A DNA stretch of 40,183 nt from Ferrithrix thermotolerans DSM 19514 (GCF_900128965.1 NZ_FQUL01000014.1:1-40183); one strand, 5' to 3'; positions 16,060 to 25,200 are shown, counted from the first letter of the stretch. Made by a program: numbers and translations. Notes: generated by a model from the letters alone, not told the origin.

Positions 16060-16914
16060 CCTTCCCTGAGGAAACAATCGGCTTGTTACCAAACGCCCAG
16101 ATAAGACAAGCAAAAGTCTTAGAGCTATTCCGAACAACTCAACACTTAGCACAAGTGAAGATGATCTCTTTGACTTCGCGTACAACCACATCGAGCGATG
16201 GTGTTGGTACAGAGATCGGATGGGTCTTTCCTTGGAACTATCGCCCTGCACATGAATCACCTCTACCTTAGGGTAGTACACGACCTTTAGTCCGTTACCT
16301 TGGAGGCGTTCACAGAGATCTACATCCTCGCAGTACATAAAGTACTTGGAGTCGAATCCGCCTATCTTTTTAAAGACCTCAGTCCTCATCACGAAGAACG
16401 CCCCTGAGACCCAAGGCGCTAAGCAAGCTGTATCTAGGTCAAGACTTTCCATTTTGTACCATCGCGACACGGGGTTATTCTTCCAAAATATCCCTAGGAA
16501 ACCATGGATCAACGATACAAGCGTGTCGGGATATCGCCTTACAGAGGGATAACGGCTTCCATCGGGGTTCAAAAGCATTGGAGCAACTAGTCCTACATCT
16601 AGATCTCCTTCCAAAGCTGCTCGAAGGGGGGATATGTCTCCGTCTTTGATGTAGATATCGGGGTTGGATACCAATATGAACTCCGAATCATCAAGGTAGG
16701 AGACCCCAAGGTTGACGCCTCGCCCATAGCCCAAATTCTTGCCAGAAGATACAACCCTAAAACTAAATTCTCCTTTATCGACAACGTGGTCGAGCACGTC
16801 CTGTGACTTGTTATCCACAAAGACCATGTCCTTGACCCCAAGATCCCATAGTTGCCTAGCCAACCTGGTGACCGCAGCTTCGTCTTGTCCATAGAGGACA
16901 ACGACGGAAGACAT
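16057..16914 (-). CDS. GT2 glycosyltransferase, WbbL-like (rhamnosyltransferase candidate)
   Basis: This GT2 enzyme of about 285 residues starts SSVVVLYGQDEAAV, with the nucleotide-binding aspartate in DMVFVDNKSQD, the ILVSNPDIYIKDGD motif (a DxD variant) and the late EDVDLCERLQ motif. The segment GGFDSKYFMYCEDVDLC is characteristic of WbbL, which in mycobacteria transfers L-rhamnose from dTDP-rhamnose to decaprenyl-diphospho-GlcNAc to start the wall linker. Immediate adjacency to rmlD and rmlB supports a dTDP-rhamnose donor, though the acceptor in this organism is inferred. The C-terminus has a hydrophobic helix. An upstream ATG at 16938 overlaps rmlD; the ATG at 16914 has AAGGAAG a few bases upstream and is preferred. 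Confidence 0.75.
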   Translation of the reverse strand: MSSVVVLYGQDEAAVTRLARQLWDLGVKDMVFVDNKSQDVLDHVVDKGEFSFRVVSSGKNLGYGRGVNLGVSYLDDSEFILVSNPDIYIKDGDISPLRAALEGDLDVGLVAPMLLNPDGSRYPSVRRYPDTLVSLIHGFLGIFWKNNPVSRWYKMESLDLDTACLAPWVSGAFFVMRTEVFKKIGGFDSKYFMYCEDVDLCERLQGNGLKVVYYPKVEVIHVQGDSSKERPIRSLYQHHRSMWLYAKSKRSSSLVLSVELFGIALRLLLVLSGRLVTSRLFPQGR

Positions 16915-16930
16915 GCTAGCTTCCTTGCAC

Positions 16931-17779
16931 TTAGTCAATCTCGTTCACCAGCCTCGCAAGGGAACTATCCCACTGCGGCATAGGGTCTAAACCCGACCAT
17001 CTGAGGGCAAAGTCGTCAAGAGCAGAAAATGCCGGCCTGGGCGCTTTACGAGACGGAGGGAGCTCTGCGGATGAGATAGCCTTCAAAGTGGCCAAGCCAA
17101 GACCTTTTATCTCAAGAACTTTAGCCACAACGTCGTACCAGCTTCCAAATCCCTGAGCACTTACGTGATAAAGTCCGCCGAGATTAGTAAAGATCATCTC
17201 CAGCACCTTTTCAGCAAGATCCTGGGCAACAGTCAGCGAGCCGAACTGATCGTTTACAAACCTTAGATCTTGCCCAAGGGAGATCATTCTTAGTACCGTC
17301 TTTACAAGGTTGTCGCCGTAACGCCCTACCAACCATGAGGTCCTCACACATAGGTCTGTAGGCCTCAGCTCCCGTTCTCCGGCAAGCTTCGACCTACCAT
17401 AGACAGACAAAGGGTTGGGAGCATCAAACTCGTTATAGGGCCTATTGGTAGTTCCATCGAATACATAGTCTGTCGAGAAGTGCACAACCTTAGCTCTCAC
17501 CCGATCCGCAGCCTGGACCAAGTTTCGCACTCCTAAAGCATTTACACGAAAAGCGTGTTCAACTTGATCCTCACACAGATCTACCTTGGTCATAGCAGAC
17601 GCGTTAACCACGATATCTGGAGACACCTCAGAAACACAGATTTGAACAGCTTCTCTATCTGTCACATCCAAGACCTTCGAGCCAAGCGCTACTAGGGTGA
17701 TCGTCTTGGATCGTTTCTCAAAAACTTCAGAGAGTTCCCGACCTAACTGGCCGTTAGCCCCTACCAGGAGTACCCTCAT
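16931..17779 (-). CDS. rmlD: dTDP-4-dehydrorhamnose reductase RmlD
   Basis: This 282-residue SDR catalyses the last step of dTDP-L-rhamnose synthesis, NAD(P)H-dependent reduction of dTDP-4-keto-L-rhamnose. The N-terminal VLLVGANGQLGRELSE glycine motif, VVNASAMTKVDLCEDQ (RmlD-typical NAxAxTxVDxxE), HFSTDYVFDG with the catalytic region, YGRSKLAGE for the Tyr-Lys pair, and VRTSWLVGRYG are all present. It follows rmlB with essentially no gap, since the stop of rmlB and the ATG here are adjacent, and precedes the WbbL-like gene. The length is normal for the family. Confidence 0.93.
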   Translation of the reverse strand: MRVLLVGANGQLGRELSEVFEKRSKTITLVALGSKVLDVTDREAVQICVSEVSPDIVVNASAMTKVDLCEDQVEHAFRVNALGVRNLVQAADRVRAKVVHFSTDYVFDGTTNRPYNEFDAPNPLSVYGRSKLAGERELRPTDLCVRTSWLVGRYGDNLVKTVLRMISLGQDLRFVNDQFGSLTVAQDLAEKVLEMIFTNLGGLYHVSAQGFGSWYDVVAKVLEIKGLGLATLKAISSAELPPSRKAPRPAFSALDDFALRWSGLDPMPQWDSSLARLVNEID

Positions 17780-18796
17780 CTAGGACTTTCTCTCACTCCA
17801 AAGCACGCCGCTTTCATCTACTGGCGCTCTCTTCTTAAGCGGCTCCCACCAGGCTCTATTGTCTCGGTACCAGCGCACCGTATCTTCGAGTCCACTTTGA
17901 AAGTCATAGATTGGTTCCCAGCCGAGAGCACCTCGGATCTTAGAAGAGTCAAGAAGATAGCGGCGATCATGGGAGGGCCTATCTGGGACGATGGTCTTTA
18001 GGGAAGACGGCTTATTCAAGATGGATAGGATCTGATCCGCTAGCTCTTCAACAGATCGCTCCAACTCTGTTCCCACATGATAGGTCTCACCAACTTCACC
18101 GTTGTCGATAACCATATCGATCGCCCTTGCATGGTCTAGTACGTGAATCCACTCCCTTTTATTATCCTTGGAGGAGTACAACGGCAGTGGAAGGTCATCA
18201 AGGGCGTTGGTGGCGAATAAAGGTATCACCTTCTCTGGAAACTGATAAGGACCGTAGTTATTGGCACAGTTGGTTATCGATATTGGTAATCCATAGGTGT
18301 AGTAGTACGACCTTACTGCATGGTCAGAGGCAGCCTTGGAGGCGTTGTAAGGGGTCCGGGGGCGATAAGGTGATGCTTCGTTGAACGAGTCGTTCGAGTC
18401 GAGCGCCAGATCTCCATATACCTCGCAGGTCGATACGTGGTGAAGACGCGCCACGCCGACACTACGACATGCGTCAAGCAGTCCGAGGGTAGACATTACG
18501 TTGGTATTGAAGAATCTTTGAGGGTCTATTATCGCCAAAGAGTTGTGGGATTCAGCTGCGAAGTTTACCACTACGTCGATCCTGTGTTCCCTCAGGACCT
18601 GCTCTACAAGCACCTTGTCTCCCATGTCGCCGTGGATAAAGTCAATCTTATCTTCAACTTCAGATAAGCTTTCCCTACAGCCAGCGTAGGTTAGGGCGTC
18701 AAGAACAACGACGTTATCTTCAGGGTGCGCCTCACACCAGTAGCGCACGAAGTTGGACCCGATGAACCCAGCTCCCCCCGTGACTAGTAGCCTCAT
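17780..18796 (-). CDS. rmlB: dTDP-glucose 4,6-dehydratase RmlB
   Basis: This enzyme of about 338 residues converts dTDP-glucose to dTDP-4-keto-6-deoxyglucose with bound NAD+. Seen are LLVTGGAGFIGSNFVRYW at the start, VVVLDALTYAG, VVNFAAESHNSLAI, the STCEVYGDL region, YNASKAASDH with catalytic Tyr and Lys, ITNCANNYGPYQFPEKVIPLF and the REWIHVLDHARAI substrate-site segment. An ATG at 18839-18841 would add 15 residues unrelated to the family; the internal ATG at 18794-18796 has GAGGAG a few bases upstream and begins directly at the Rossmann strand. A possible -10 TATTGT lies at 18850-18855 on the minus strand in the 187-bp gap after rmlA. Confidence 0.93.
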   Translation of the reverse strand: MRLLVTGGAGFIGSNFVRYWCEAHPEDNVVVLDALTYAGCRESLSEVEDKIDFIHGDMGDKVLVEQVLREHRIDVVVNFAAESHNSLAIIDPQRFFNTNVMSTLGLLDACRSVGVARLHHVSTCEVYGDLALDSNDSFNEASPYRPRTPYNASKAASDHAVRSYYYTYGLPISITNCANNYGPYQFPEKVIPLFATNALDDLPLPLYSSKDNKREWIHVLDHARAIDMVIDNGEVGETYHVGTELERSVEELADQILSILNKPSSLKTIVPDRPSHDRRYLLDSSKIRGALGWEPIYDFQSGLEDTVRWYRDNRAWWEPLKKRAPVDESGVLWSERKS

Positions 18797-18983
18797 CTTT
18801 CTCCTCACTATCAAACACTCAAAGTGCGCCCTCAGACACACACCTAGCTACAATAGACGATTTACTGATGGAGGCCCGTCTTACATAGCCAAGCCCCAGA
18901 GCACGACAGACTCTTGCTGGCCCCAATCCTTGCAATTTTGGTGCTCAGTATCTAATTCTGAAGTGAACTACGTTCAACTAAAG

Positions 18984-20054
18984 CTAAGAGAGTTCAACTT
19001 GGGAGTTGTCACCGATCACCAGCCGCAGGGCAGATGGTCTCGACTCTCTTCTAGTGACCTTTGCAGCCTTACCCACTATCGAACCTTCGAGGCGTCCCAC
19101 ATACTCCACTACCGCATCTTTAAGTACGATCGAGTAGTCGATCTCACTCGATCTCACCGTGCAGTGCGGCCCAATGGAGGTGTAAGGTCCAATGAAGCTA
19201 CCCTCGATGCGAGCCCCTGCACCGATGACTACAGGTCCCCGAATCACAGAAGCCACAACCTCGGCCCCATGTTCTATCACCACTCGCCCCTGGATATGAG
19301 AGCTAGAGTCGACACGACCACATACCTCACCTTCGAGAAGATCAAGTGCCAGGCGGTTTCCCTCTAAAAGCGCCTCGGGTTCGCCTAAGTCTTTCCAATA
19401 CCCCTCAACTATCGAAGAAGACACACTCAAACCATCTTCGATTAGGCGGTCGATCGCATCTGTTATCTCAAGCTCTCCCCTTCTTGAGGGTTCAATCGAG
19501 CGCACAGCCTCATGGATGTGTTTGTCAAAGATGTAAACACCTACAAGGGCTAGATCCGAGGGAGGGACCTCCGGTTTTTCAACCAATCTGACCACTGAAC
19601 CATCTTCACCTAGCACCGCTACACCAAAGCGATGGGGATCTTCCACCTTTGCAAGAAGTATCTGTGCGTTTACCCCTCCTTGCGCAACCCTAAACGCTTC
19701 GACAAACTCCTCTATCCCCCCCAATATAAAGTTGTCTCCGAGATACATAACGAAGTCGTCGTCCCCCAAGAACTCACGGGAGACAAAGACTGCGTGTGCA
19801 AGTCCAGCAGGTCGATCCTGGCGGATGTAGGAGATATTGACTCCAAACCTTGAACCGTCCTCAAGAGTCTCCATCACCTCTTTTGCGGTTTCACCAACCA
19901 CAACACCTACGTCTTTGATGCCACATTTAGCTATGGACTCAAGACCATAAAACAATATGGGCTTGTTAGCGATAGGTACCAGCTGTTTTGCGGAGGTATA
20001 AGTAATCGGACGCAGTCGCGAGCCAGTGCCGCCGGATAAAACCAAAGCTTTCAA
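18984..20054 (-). CDS. rmlA: Glucose-1-phosphate thymidylyltransferase, long form (RmlA)
   Basis: This 356-residue protein makes dTDP-glucose from glucose 1-phosphate and dTTP. LVLSGGTGSRLRPITYTSAKQLVPIANKPI is the nucleotidyltransferase signature, FVMYLGDNFILGG carries the catalytic aspartate, and VRLVEKPEVPPSDLALVGVYIF and YWKDLGEPEALLEGN follow. Beyond about residue 240 a hexapeptide-repeat beta helix (for example VVIGAGARIEGSFIG) marks it as the long RmlA/StrD type rather than the 290-residue RffH/RfbA type. TTG start with GGGGAG six bases upstream. It heads the minus-strand rhamnose genes but is separated from rmlB by a 187-bp gap, so rmlB may have an additional promoter. Confidence 0.88.
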   Translation of the reverse strand: MKALVLSGGTGSRLRPITYTSAKQLVPIANKPILFYGLESIAKCGIKDVGVVVGETAKEVMETLEDGSRFGVNISYIRQDRPAGLAHAVFVSREFLGDDDFVMYLGDNFILGGIEEFVEAFRVAQGGVNAQILLAKVEDPHRFGVAVLGEDGSVVRLVEKPEVPPSDLALVGVYIFDKHIHEAVRSIEPSRRGELEITDAIDRLIEDGLSVSSSIVEGYWKDLGEPEALLEGNRLALDLLEGEVCGRVDSSSHIQGRVVIEHGAEVVASVIRGPVVIGAGARIEGSFIGPYTSIGPHCTVRSSEIDYSIVLKDAVVEYVGRLEGSIVGKAAKVTRRESRPSALRLVIGDNSQVELS

Positions 20055-20091
20055 TCAGAGCTCCCCGCTAAACATAGATGACAGATGATAT

Positions 20092-21225
20092 CTAAAGGCC
20101 GAGCATACGAGAGAGGACGACTCTTTGGACCTCAGAGGTGCCCTCACCTATCTCAAGGATCTTAGCGTCCCTGTAGTAACGCGCCACCGGGGTCTCATCC
20201 ATGTAGCCTGCGCCGCCAAAGATCTGCACTGCGTCTTTAGCAGCGCGCATCGCTGCCTCACTGGAGTACAGCTTGGCGATCGCAGCCTCACGTTTGAAGG
20301 GGCGGCCGCTATCTCTTAGCCACGCCGCCTTATAAACCAGGTTTCGAACCACCTCAACGTCCACGTCCATATCTGCACACTTGAACGATACACCCTGATA
20401 ACGACCTATAGGACCTCCAAAGGCGTGTCGACTTTGTGCGTAAGACACAGACTCATCTCGACACCCCTGAATTAGCCCAAGAGCTAGTGCCGCAATAGCG
20501 ATTCGACCCTCATCTAGGGTCGCCAGAAACTGTGCAAACCCCTTGCCTATGGTGCCAACTATGGAGTCCGATGTGACGCGAACGTCTTGGAGAACAACGC
20601 CATGGGTATCTGATGCGTGCCACCCTATTTTACGATACGGCGGCTCCACTACAAGACCTGGAGTACCATAAGGGACTAAAAACGCTGTCACACCTTCTTC
20701 GGTGTCCGCTGTAACGACTATGAAGCCAGTGATCTCTGTGCCAGAGTTAGTGATGTAGGCCTTTGCACCGTTTATGAGCCACTCGTCCTCCCCGACCTTC
20801 TCGGCTTTTGTCGTTGTTGATCCCGCATCAGATCCTCCATCTGGCTCGGTTAGACCAAAGGCGCCAAGAATCTCGCCAGAGCAGAGCTTCGGCAACCAGG
20901 TGGCCTTTTGTTCGTCAGACCCAAAATGATAAATCGGCGAGGCTCCGAGTCCCACTCCAGCCGAGAGGGTGATAGCAACCGAGGAGTCCACCTTTGCTAG
21001 TTCTTCAATAGCTATGCACAAGGTGGTAAAGTCTGCCCCCGATCCCCCGTACTCTTCAGGGAATATAAGACCAAAGAGTCCCATTTCCCCCATCTTCTTT
21101 ACGACATCTAAGGGAAAGATCTTCTCTTCGTCCCACTTTGCAACATAGGGACGAATCTCCGACTCGGCAAAGTCGGCGACAACCTTCCTAAAACTCTCTT
21201 GCTCTTGGGACAACTCAAAGTCCAT
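20092..21225 (-). CDS. Acyl-CoA dehydrogenase
   Basis: This FAD enzyme of about 377 residues oxidises acyl-CoA to enoyl-CoA. It has MDFELSQEQESFRKVV at the start, LFGLIFPEEYGGSGAD, the FAD-binding signature GAFGLTEPDGGSDAGS, WLINGAKAYITNSG, and the C-terminal VQIFGGAGYMDETPVARYYRD and IGEGTSEVQR; the Glu in GEGT is the usual catalytic base of short- and medium-chain enzymes. Substrate chain length is not decided; branched short-chain acyl-CoA would fit the nearby carboxylase and mutase. An ATG 15 bp upstream exists, but the ATG at 21225 has GAGGCGG four bases before it. A 140-bp non-coding gap separates it from birA. Confidence 0.9.
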   Translation of the reverse strand: MDFELSQEQESFRKVVADFAESEIRPYVAKWDEEKIFPLDVVKKMGEMGLFGLIFPEEYGGSGADFTTLCIAIEELAKVDSSVAITLSAGVGLGASPIYHFGSDEQKATWLPKLCSGEILGAFGLTEPDGGSDAGSTTTKAEKVGEDEWLINGAKAYITNSGTEITGFIVVTADTEEGVTAFLVPYGTPGLVVEPPYRKIGWHASDTHGVVLQDVRVTSDSIVGTIGKGFAQFLATLDEGRIAIAALALGLIQGCRDESVSYAQSRHAFGGPIGRYQGVSFKCADMDVDVEVVRNLVYKAAWLRDSGRPFKREAAIAKLYSSEAAMRAAKDAVQIFGGAGYMDETPVARYYRDAKILEIGEGTSEVQRVVLSRMLGL

Positions 21226-21383
21226 ACAACCGCCTCGCAATACTTATCTCTCAACAGCTACAAGCACCATAAACTGTGACTCCAAGTCATACTACCTTGA
21301 TCAACCTTGCAAGCAAAAACGCTAAGTAGGCCACCTTCAAAAGCAAGCCTCTTAGACCGGTAGAACTTATCCCCTAAATGTCT

Positions 21384-22205
21384 TTATTTGCTTTTTAGGT
21401 CCCGTTGTACCCTAAGATGAAACACATCACCAGCATGGACAGCTACCTCCCCATCGGCGCCCCTCACCACTAGCTCTCCGTCCTCTCCAACGGAGGTGGC
21501 TACTCCCGACAAGAGTGATCCTCCCGGCAGTTCAACCCTTACACGCTCACCTATAGTGCTGCACTTGCACCTATAGGCCTGCGCTATCTCTGAGAGTCCA
21601 GCGCCTGAACGCAGAGTCAATAACCACTTGCTTAGATTAGATAAGAACACATCCAAAAGAACGTCAACCGTTATAAGGTCTTGCTTATCCGGTGCCTTTA
21701 TAGAGATCGATGTAGCTGGTCGAGAGAGTAAGTCCAACTCCCCTTTACTTTGAAGTAGGTTCACCCCAACACCTACCACTACCGACAGCTCAGAACCTGT
21801 TGTGCACAACTCGGACAGCACGCCTGCGACCTTCTCTCCATCGATCTCTAGGTCGTTAGGCCACTTTATCCGTGCGTCGACCTCGTAGATCTCGGACAGA
21901 GAATAACTCATAGCCAGGGATACAACTCGAACTAATCGCTGAGCTGTTGCAACCCCGTCACGATCGCTGCAGCCAAAGAGTACGCTGGCTGAAAAGGAAC
22001 TTCCTTTAGGCGAGAGCCACCTTCTGCCGAGTCTTCCCCTACCGCTTACCTGCTCATCAGCGACTGCAACAAGGCCCTCCTTGGCACCGGACCTTGCCTG
22101 GTCTAAAATGAATCGATTGGTCGAGTCCAAAGATTCAAACCGCTGAACGCGCCAAGCAGGTACCTGCGGCGTTAGAGTTTCCTCTTGAGGGCTTGTTTCA
22201 CGCAC
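21384..22205 (-). CDS. birA: Biotin--[acetyl-CoA carboxylase] ligase BirA
   Basis: This 273-residue protein activates biotin as biotinyl-AMP and transfers it to carrier lysines. The catalytic domain has QRFESLDSTNRFILDQAR, the biotinyl-AMP loop GRGRLGRRWLSPKGSSFSASVL, and KWPNDLEIDGEKVAGVLSE with the catalytic Lys, then a small C-terminal SH3-like domain (IGERVRVELPGGSLLSG). There is no N-terminal helix-turn-helix, so it is a class I enzyme without a repressor domain. It is divergent from the biotin carboxylase/BCCP gene, its obvious substrate, from a 31-bp intergenic region. The GTG start lies 7 nt after a TATTCT, consistent with a leaderless mRNA. Confidence 0.93.
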   Translation of the reverse strand: MRETSPQEETLTPQVPAWRVQRFESLDSTNRFILDQARSGAKEGLVAVADEQVSGRGRLGRRWLSPKGSSFSASVLFGCSDRDGVATAQRLVRVVSLAMSYSLSEIYEVDARIKWPNDLEIDGEKVAGVLSELCTTGSELSVVVGVGVNLLQSKGELDLLSRPATSISIKAPDKQDLITVDVLLDVFLSNLSKWLLTLRSGAGLSEIAQAYRCKCSTIGERVRVELPGGSLLSGVATSVGEDGELVVRGADGEVAVHAGDVFHLRVQRDLKSK

Positions 22206-22211
22206 ATATCA

Positions 22212-22218
22212 TAGAATA
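22212..22218. promoter_or_regulatory. Overlapping divergent -10 elements for birA and the biotin carboxylase gene
   Basis: On the plus strand TAGAAT occupies 22212-22217; on the minus strand TATTCT occupies 22218-22213, so the two hexamers share five base pairs. The minus-strand element is 7 nt from the GTG of birA (leaderless spacing). The plus-strand element predicts a start near 22224, leaving about 13 nt containing AGAAGGA (22226-22232) ahead of the GTG at 22237. Polymerase could bind in only one orientation at a time, which would couple the two genes. Confidence 0.5.
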
Positions 22219-22236
22219 TTGCGCCAGAAGGACGGA

Positions 22237-24015
22237 GTGGAGTTGTTCAACAAAATACTGATCGCCAACAGGGGAGAGATCGCCGTTAGAGTTGCTAGAA
22301 CGGCACAAGAGATGGGCATTAAAACGGTAGCGGTCTACTCCGACCTGGATCGTGACGCACTACACGTACGGGTTGCGGACGAGGCATACGCTCTTGGGGG
22401 CTCAACTGCACAGGAGAGCTATCTGAACACCAAGAAGATTTTGGAGATACTCGATAGATCCGGTGCCGACGCTTTACATCCTGGGTATGGTTTCTTCTCA
22501 GAGAACGCAGCCTTTGCACGCTCCATCACTGAGGCAGGCGTTACCTTCATCGGTCCTCCCCCAGAGGCCATAGAGATCATGGGTGACAAGATATCTTCGA
22601 GGGCTGCGGCTCAAAGAGCCGGTGTGGAAGGGGTACCTGGAACACAAAAAGCGATATCCGACTACGAGGAGATAGTAACGTTCGGCGAGACCCACGGATG
22701 GCCGGTTGCGATCAAGGCAGCATACGGTGGTGGCGGACGGGGAATGCGGGTCGTCAACTCCAAAGAGGAAGCCAAGGACGCTCTCGAGTCGGCCATGCGA
22801 GAGTCCGAGAAGGCCTTTGGCCGTTCGGAATGCTACCTAGAGCGTTACCTGACCTGGCCAAGACACATCGAGATGCAGGTCTTTGCGGACTCCCACGGAA
22901 ACGGAGTTTGGATCGGTGAACGCGACTGTTCCTCACAGAGAAGACATCAGAAACTAATAGAAGAGGCACCTGCTCCAAACTTTCCCGAAGAGACTCGTGT
23001 GAAAATGGGGGAAGCTGCTGTAAAGGTCGCCCTTGCCTGCGGTTATCAAAATGCAGGAACCGTTGAGTTCCTATACCAAGACGGGGAGTTCTACTTTTTG
23101 GAGATGAACACCAGACTCCAGGTTGAACACCCCGTTACAGAGATGGTAACCGGACTGGATCTAGTTGAGTGGCAGATACTAATTGCAGCTGGTAATCCTT
23201 TGCCACTTTCACAGAGTCAGATCGAACGGCGGGGGTCAGCCATCGAGGTTCGGGTCAATGCAGAAGACCCAAGTGGTGGTCGCTTCCTACCGTCTCCCGG
23301 CACTATTGCCAAGTTCATAAGGCCAGATGGTCCATACACCCGAACCGATACCGGATACGAAAGTGGCGACACGGTCTCTCAGTTCTACGACAACCTCGTC
23401 GCCAAGATCGTCGTGTGGTCAGACACACGCGCAAAGGCTATAAGGAGAATGGTTCGGGCCCTAAAAGAGACGGAGATCGAAGGCATATCGACCACGATCC
23501 CGGCGCACCTTGCAATCCTGGGGAACTCCGAGTTTCAAGAGGTCAAGCACTCGACTAAGTGGGTTGAGACCAAGGCTGGTCTCGAGTCTCTGACCCTAAA
23601 TCCTTTGCCCAACGCTCTACAGGGCAACGAAGAGGTGGAAAAGACCCAGGTTGTCGCAGAGGTAAACGGAAAGCGGGTATCGGTTGATCTCTATCTTCCA
23701 AAGTTTGAGTCACCTACGCGAAACGCTCCGGCCAGCACGCGAACTAAGCAAAGGCAGAAAAATGCCTCCACTCAAGGTCACCGGAGCGCCGGAGCAGGAG
23801 GTAGCGGTCAAGTAACCGTTCCTATGCAAGGCACCGTCGTCAAAGTACTTGTCGAAGTAGGACAAGAGGTTGAGGTAGGACAAACCCTCCTGGTGCTTGA
23901 GGCCATGAAGATGGAGAACTCCATACTTAGTGAGAGATCGGGAACGGTGAAGGAAGTTCGGGTCAGCGCAGGAGACACCGTAGGCACCGGAGACACCGTT
24001 ATTGTGATCGAATGA
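22237..24015 (+). CDS. Acetyl-/propionyl-CoA carboxylase alpha subunit (biotin carboxylase + BCCP)
   Basis: This protein of about 592 residues carboxylates its own biotin with ATP and bicarbonate. The biotin carboxylase part covers roughly 1-445: KILIANRGEIAVRVART, HPGYGFFSENAAFA, the ATP-grasp glycine loop AAYGGGGRGMRVV, the RDCSSQRRHQKLIEEAP segment and FLEMNTRLQVEHPVTEM. A low-complexity linker leads to a C-terminal biotin carrier domain with VLEAMKMENS; the biotinylated Lys is near residue 558. The partner carboxyltransferase subunit is not in the window, so acetyl- versus propionyl-CoA preference is open; the mutase and adenosyltransferase nearby favour propionyl-CoA. TTG at 22219 is possible, but GTG at 22237 has AGAAGGA at good spacing. 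Confidence 0.92.
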   Translation: MELFNKILIANRGEIAVRVARTAQEMGIKTVAVYSDLDRDALHVRVADEAYALGGSTAQESYLNTKKILEILDRSGADALHPGYGFFSENAAFARSITEAGVTFIGPPPEAIEIMGDKISSRAAAQRAGVEGVPGTQKAISDYEEIVTFGETHGWPVAIKAAYGGGGRGMRVVNSKEEAKDALESAMRESEKAFGRSECYLERYLTWPRHIEMQVFADSHGNGVWIGERDCSSQRRHQKLIEEAPAPNFPEETRVKMGEAAVKVALACGYQNAGTVEFLYQDGEFYFLEMNTRLQVEHPVTEMVTGLDLVEWQILIAAGNPLPLSQSQIERRGSAIEVRVNAEDPSGGRFLPSPGTIAKFIRPDGPYTRTDTGYESGDTVSQFYDNLVAKIVVWSDTRAKAIRRMVRALKETEIEGISTTIPAHLAILGNSEFQEVKHSTKWVETKAGLESLTLNPLPNALQGNEEVEKTQVVAEVNGKRVSVDLYLPKFESPTRNAPASTRTKQRQKNASTQGHRSAGAGGSGQVTVPMQGTVVKVLVEVGQEVEVGQTLLVLEAMKMENSILSERSGTVKEVRVSAGDTVGTGDTVIVIE

Positions 24016-25200
24016 TTGGGGACTGCCTTGGAAAATACTGACCGAAGCGCCATAAAGGCTCAGATAAAGAGGGAGGCAGAACGACACTTTGAGACTGCAC
24101 TAACTCTTTCGCACCGCATTCACGAAAATCCAGAGGTCGGTTTCGAGGAGCATAGAGCCCATGACTGGATGGTAAGGGCGGTATCGGAGCTGGACATGGA
24201 GCTACAAGACAGAGTCGATGAGCTAGATACTGCGTTTGTAGCACAAGCAGGAGAGGGGTCTTTGAGTGTGGGTATCTGCGCAGAGTACGATGCTCTTCCT
24301 AACGTGGGTCACGCCTGTGGCCACAATGTAATAGCTGCTGCTGCCTACCTTAGCACTGCAGCGCTGAGACCTTTCTTGGAGACTCTAGGAGTCTCAGTCA
24401 GGATTCTAGGAACGCCCGCCGAGGAAAGTGGAGGTGGGAAGGTTCTCATGCTTGAGAAGGGTTCTTTTAAAGGACTAAACGCCGCCATGATGGTTCATCC
24501 CGCCCCAACTGAGTCCGATCGAATGCCTACGTTGGCGGCAAAGCACTTGGACATCACCTATAGAGGCAGAGAGGCACACGCTTCGGGTTACCCGCAAGAG
24601 GGTATCAACGCCCTAGATGCCATGACGATAGCTCAAGTGGCGATCGGTCTTCAGAGGCAGCACATATACCCTTATGACCAGGTACACGGCTACGTAAAGC
24701 ACGGAGGGGATGCACCAAACGTCATCCCTGCCCTTGTTGAGGCGATGTACCTCGTGCGCTCAAGGACGCTCTCAGATCTCACGATCTTAGAACCAAAGGT
24801 TCGAAGGTGCTTTGAGGCAGGTGCCCTCGCAACCGGATCACAGCTTGAAATTACAAATCCGTCACCTCCTTATTCAGAGTTTGTCACCGATGAAGAGATG
24901 GCTTCCCTCTACCGAGACCAAGCTCAGCTTTGTGGAAGACCGTTCCCAGACCCTACGCGGGAGTTCCGAGCTTCTACAGATATGGCCAACATATCACTTG
25001 AGATTCCATCGATACATCCTCTCTTGGATATCGACTCCTTACCTGCCATCAATCACCAACCCGAGTTCACGAGGGCCGCAGGATCTAGCGCTGCGGATCG
25101 AGCTATCTTCGAGGGTGCATTGGCTATGGCATACACGGTTGTAGAGATAGTGTCTAAAGAGAGTTTGCGAAGCCGCCTAATAAGTCATAGGTGCAGGTAG
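24016..25200 (+). CDS. M20 family amidohydrolase (metallopeptidase)
   Basis: This 394-residue zinc-dependent hydrolase has the M20 metal-binding elements: ICAEYDALPNVGHACGHNVIAAA (Asp and His ligands), LGTPAEESGGGK with the acidic catalytic/bridging residues, and the MVHPAP histidine segment. The inserted dimerisation domain runs from about residue 180 (HLDITYRGREAHASGYP). It belongs to the AbgB/PM20D2-like group that cleaves amide bonds of N-acyl amino acids or dipeptides; the substrate is not known here. Its TTG start directly follows the stop of the carboxylase gene (TGA 24013-24015), so the two are co-transcribed. The 3' end converges on the LpdA-type gene with a 7-bp gap. Confidence 0.85.
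   Translation: MGTALENTDRSAIKAQIKREAERHFETALTLSHRIHENPEVGFEEHRAHDWMVRAVSELDMELQDRVDELDTAFVAQAGEGSLSVGICAEYDALPNVGHACGHNVIAAAAYLSTAALRPFLETLGVSVRILGTPAEESGGGKVLMLEKGSFKGLNAAMMVHPAPTESDRMPTLAAKHLDITYRGREAHASGYPQEGINALDAMTIAQVAIGLQRQHIYPYDQVHGYVKHGGDAPNVIPALVEAMYLVRSRTLSDLTILEPKVRRCFEAGALATGSQLEITNPSPPYSEFVTDEEMASLYRDQAQLCGRPFPDPTREFRASTDMANISLEIPSIHPLLDIDSLPAINHQPEFTRAAGSSAADRAIFEGALAMAYTVVEIVSKESLRSRLISHRCR

Noticed and set aside
18753-19367. 204-codon plus-strand frame across the rmlA-rmlB gap
   Set aside because: Most of it is antisense to rmlA and rmlB; the peptide is rich in His, Ser and Arg without any motif and has no convincing start site.
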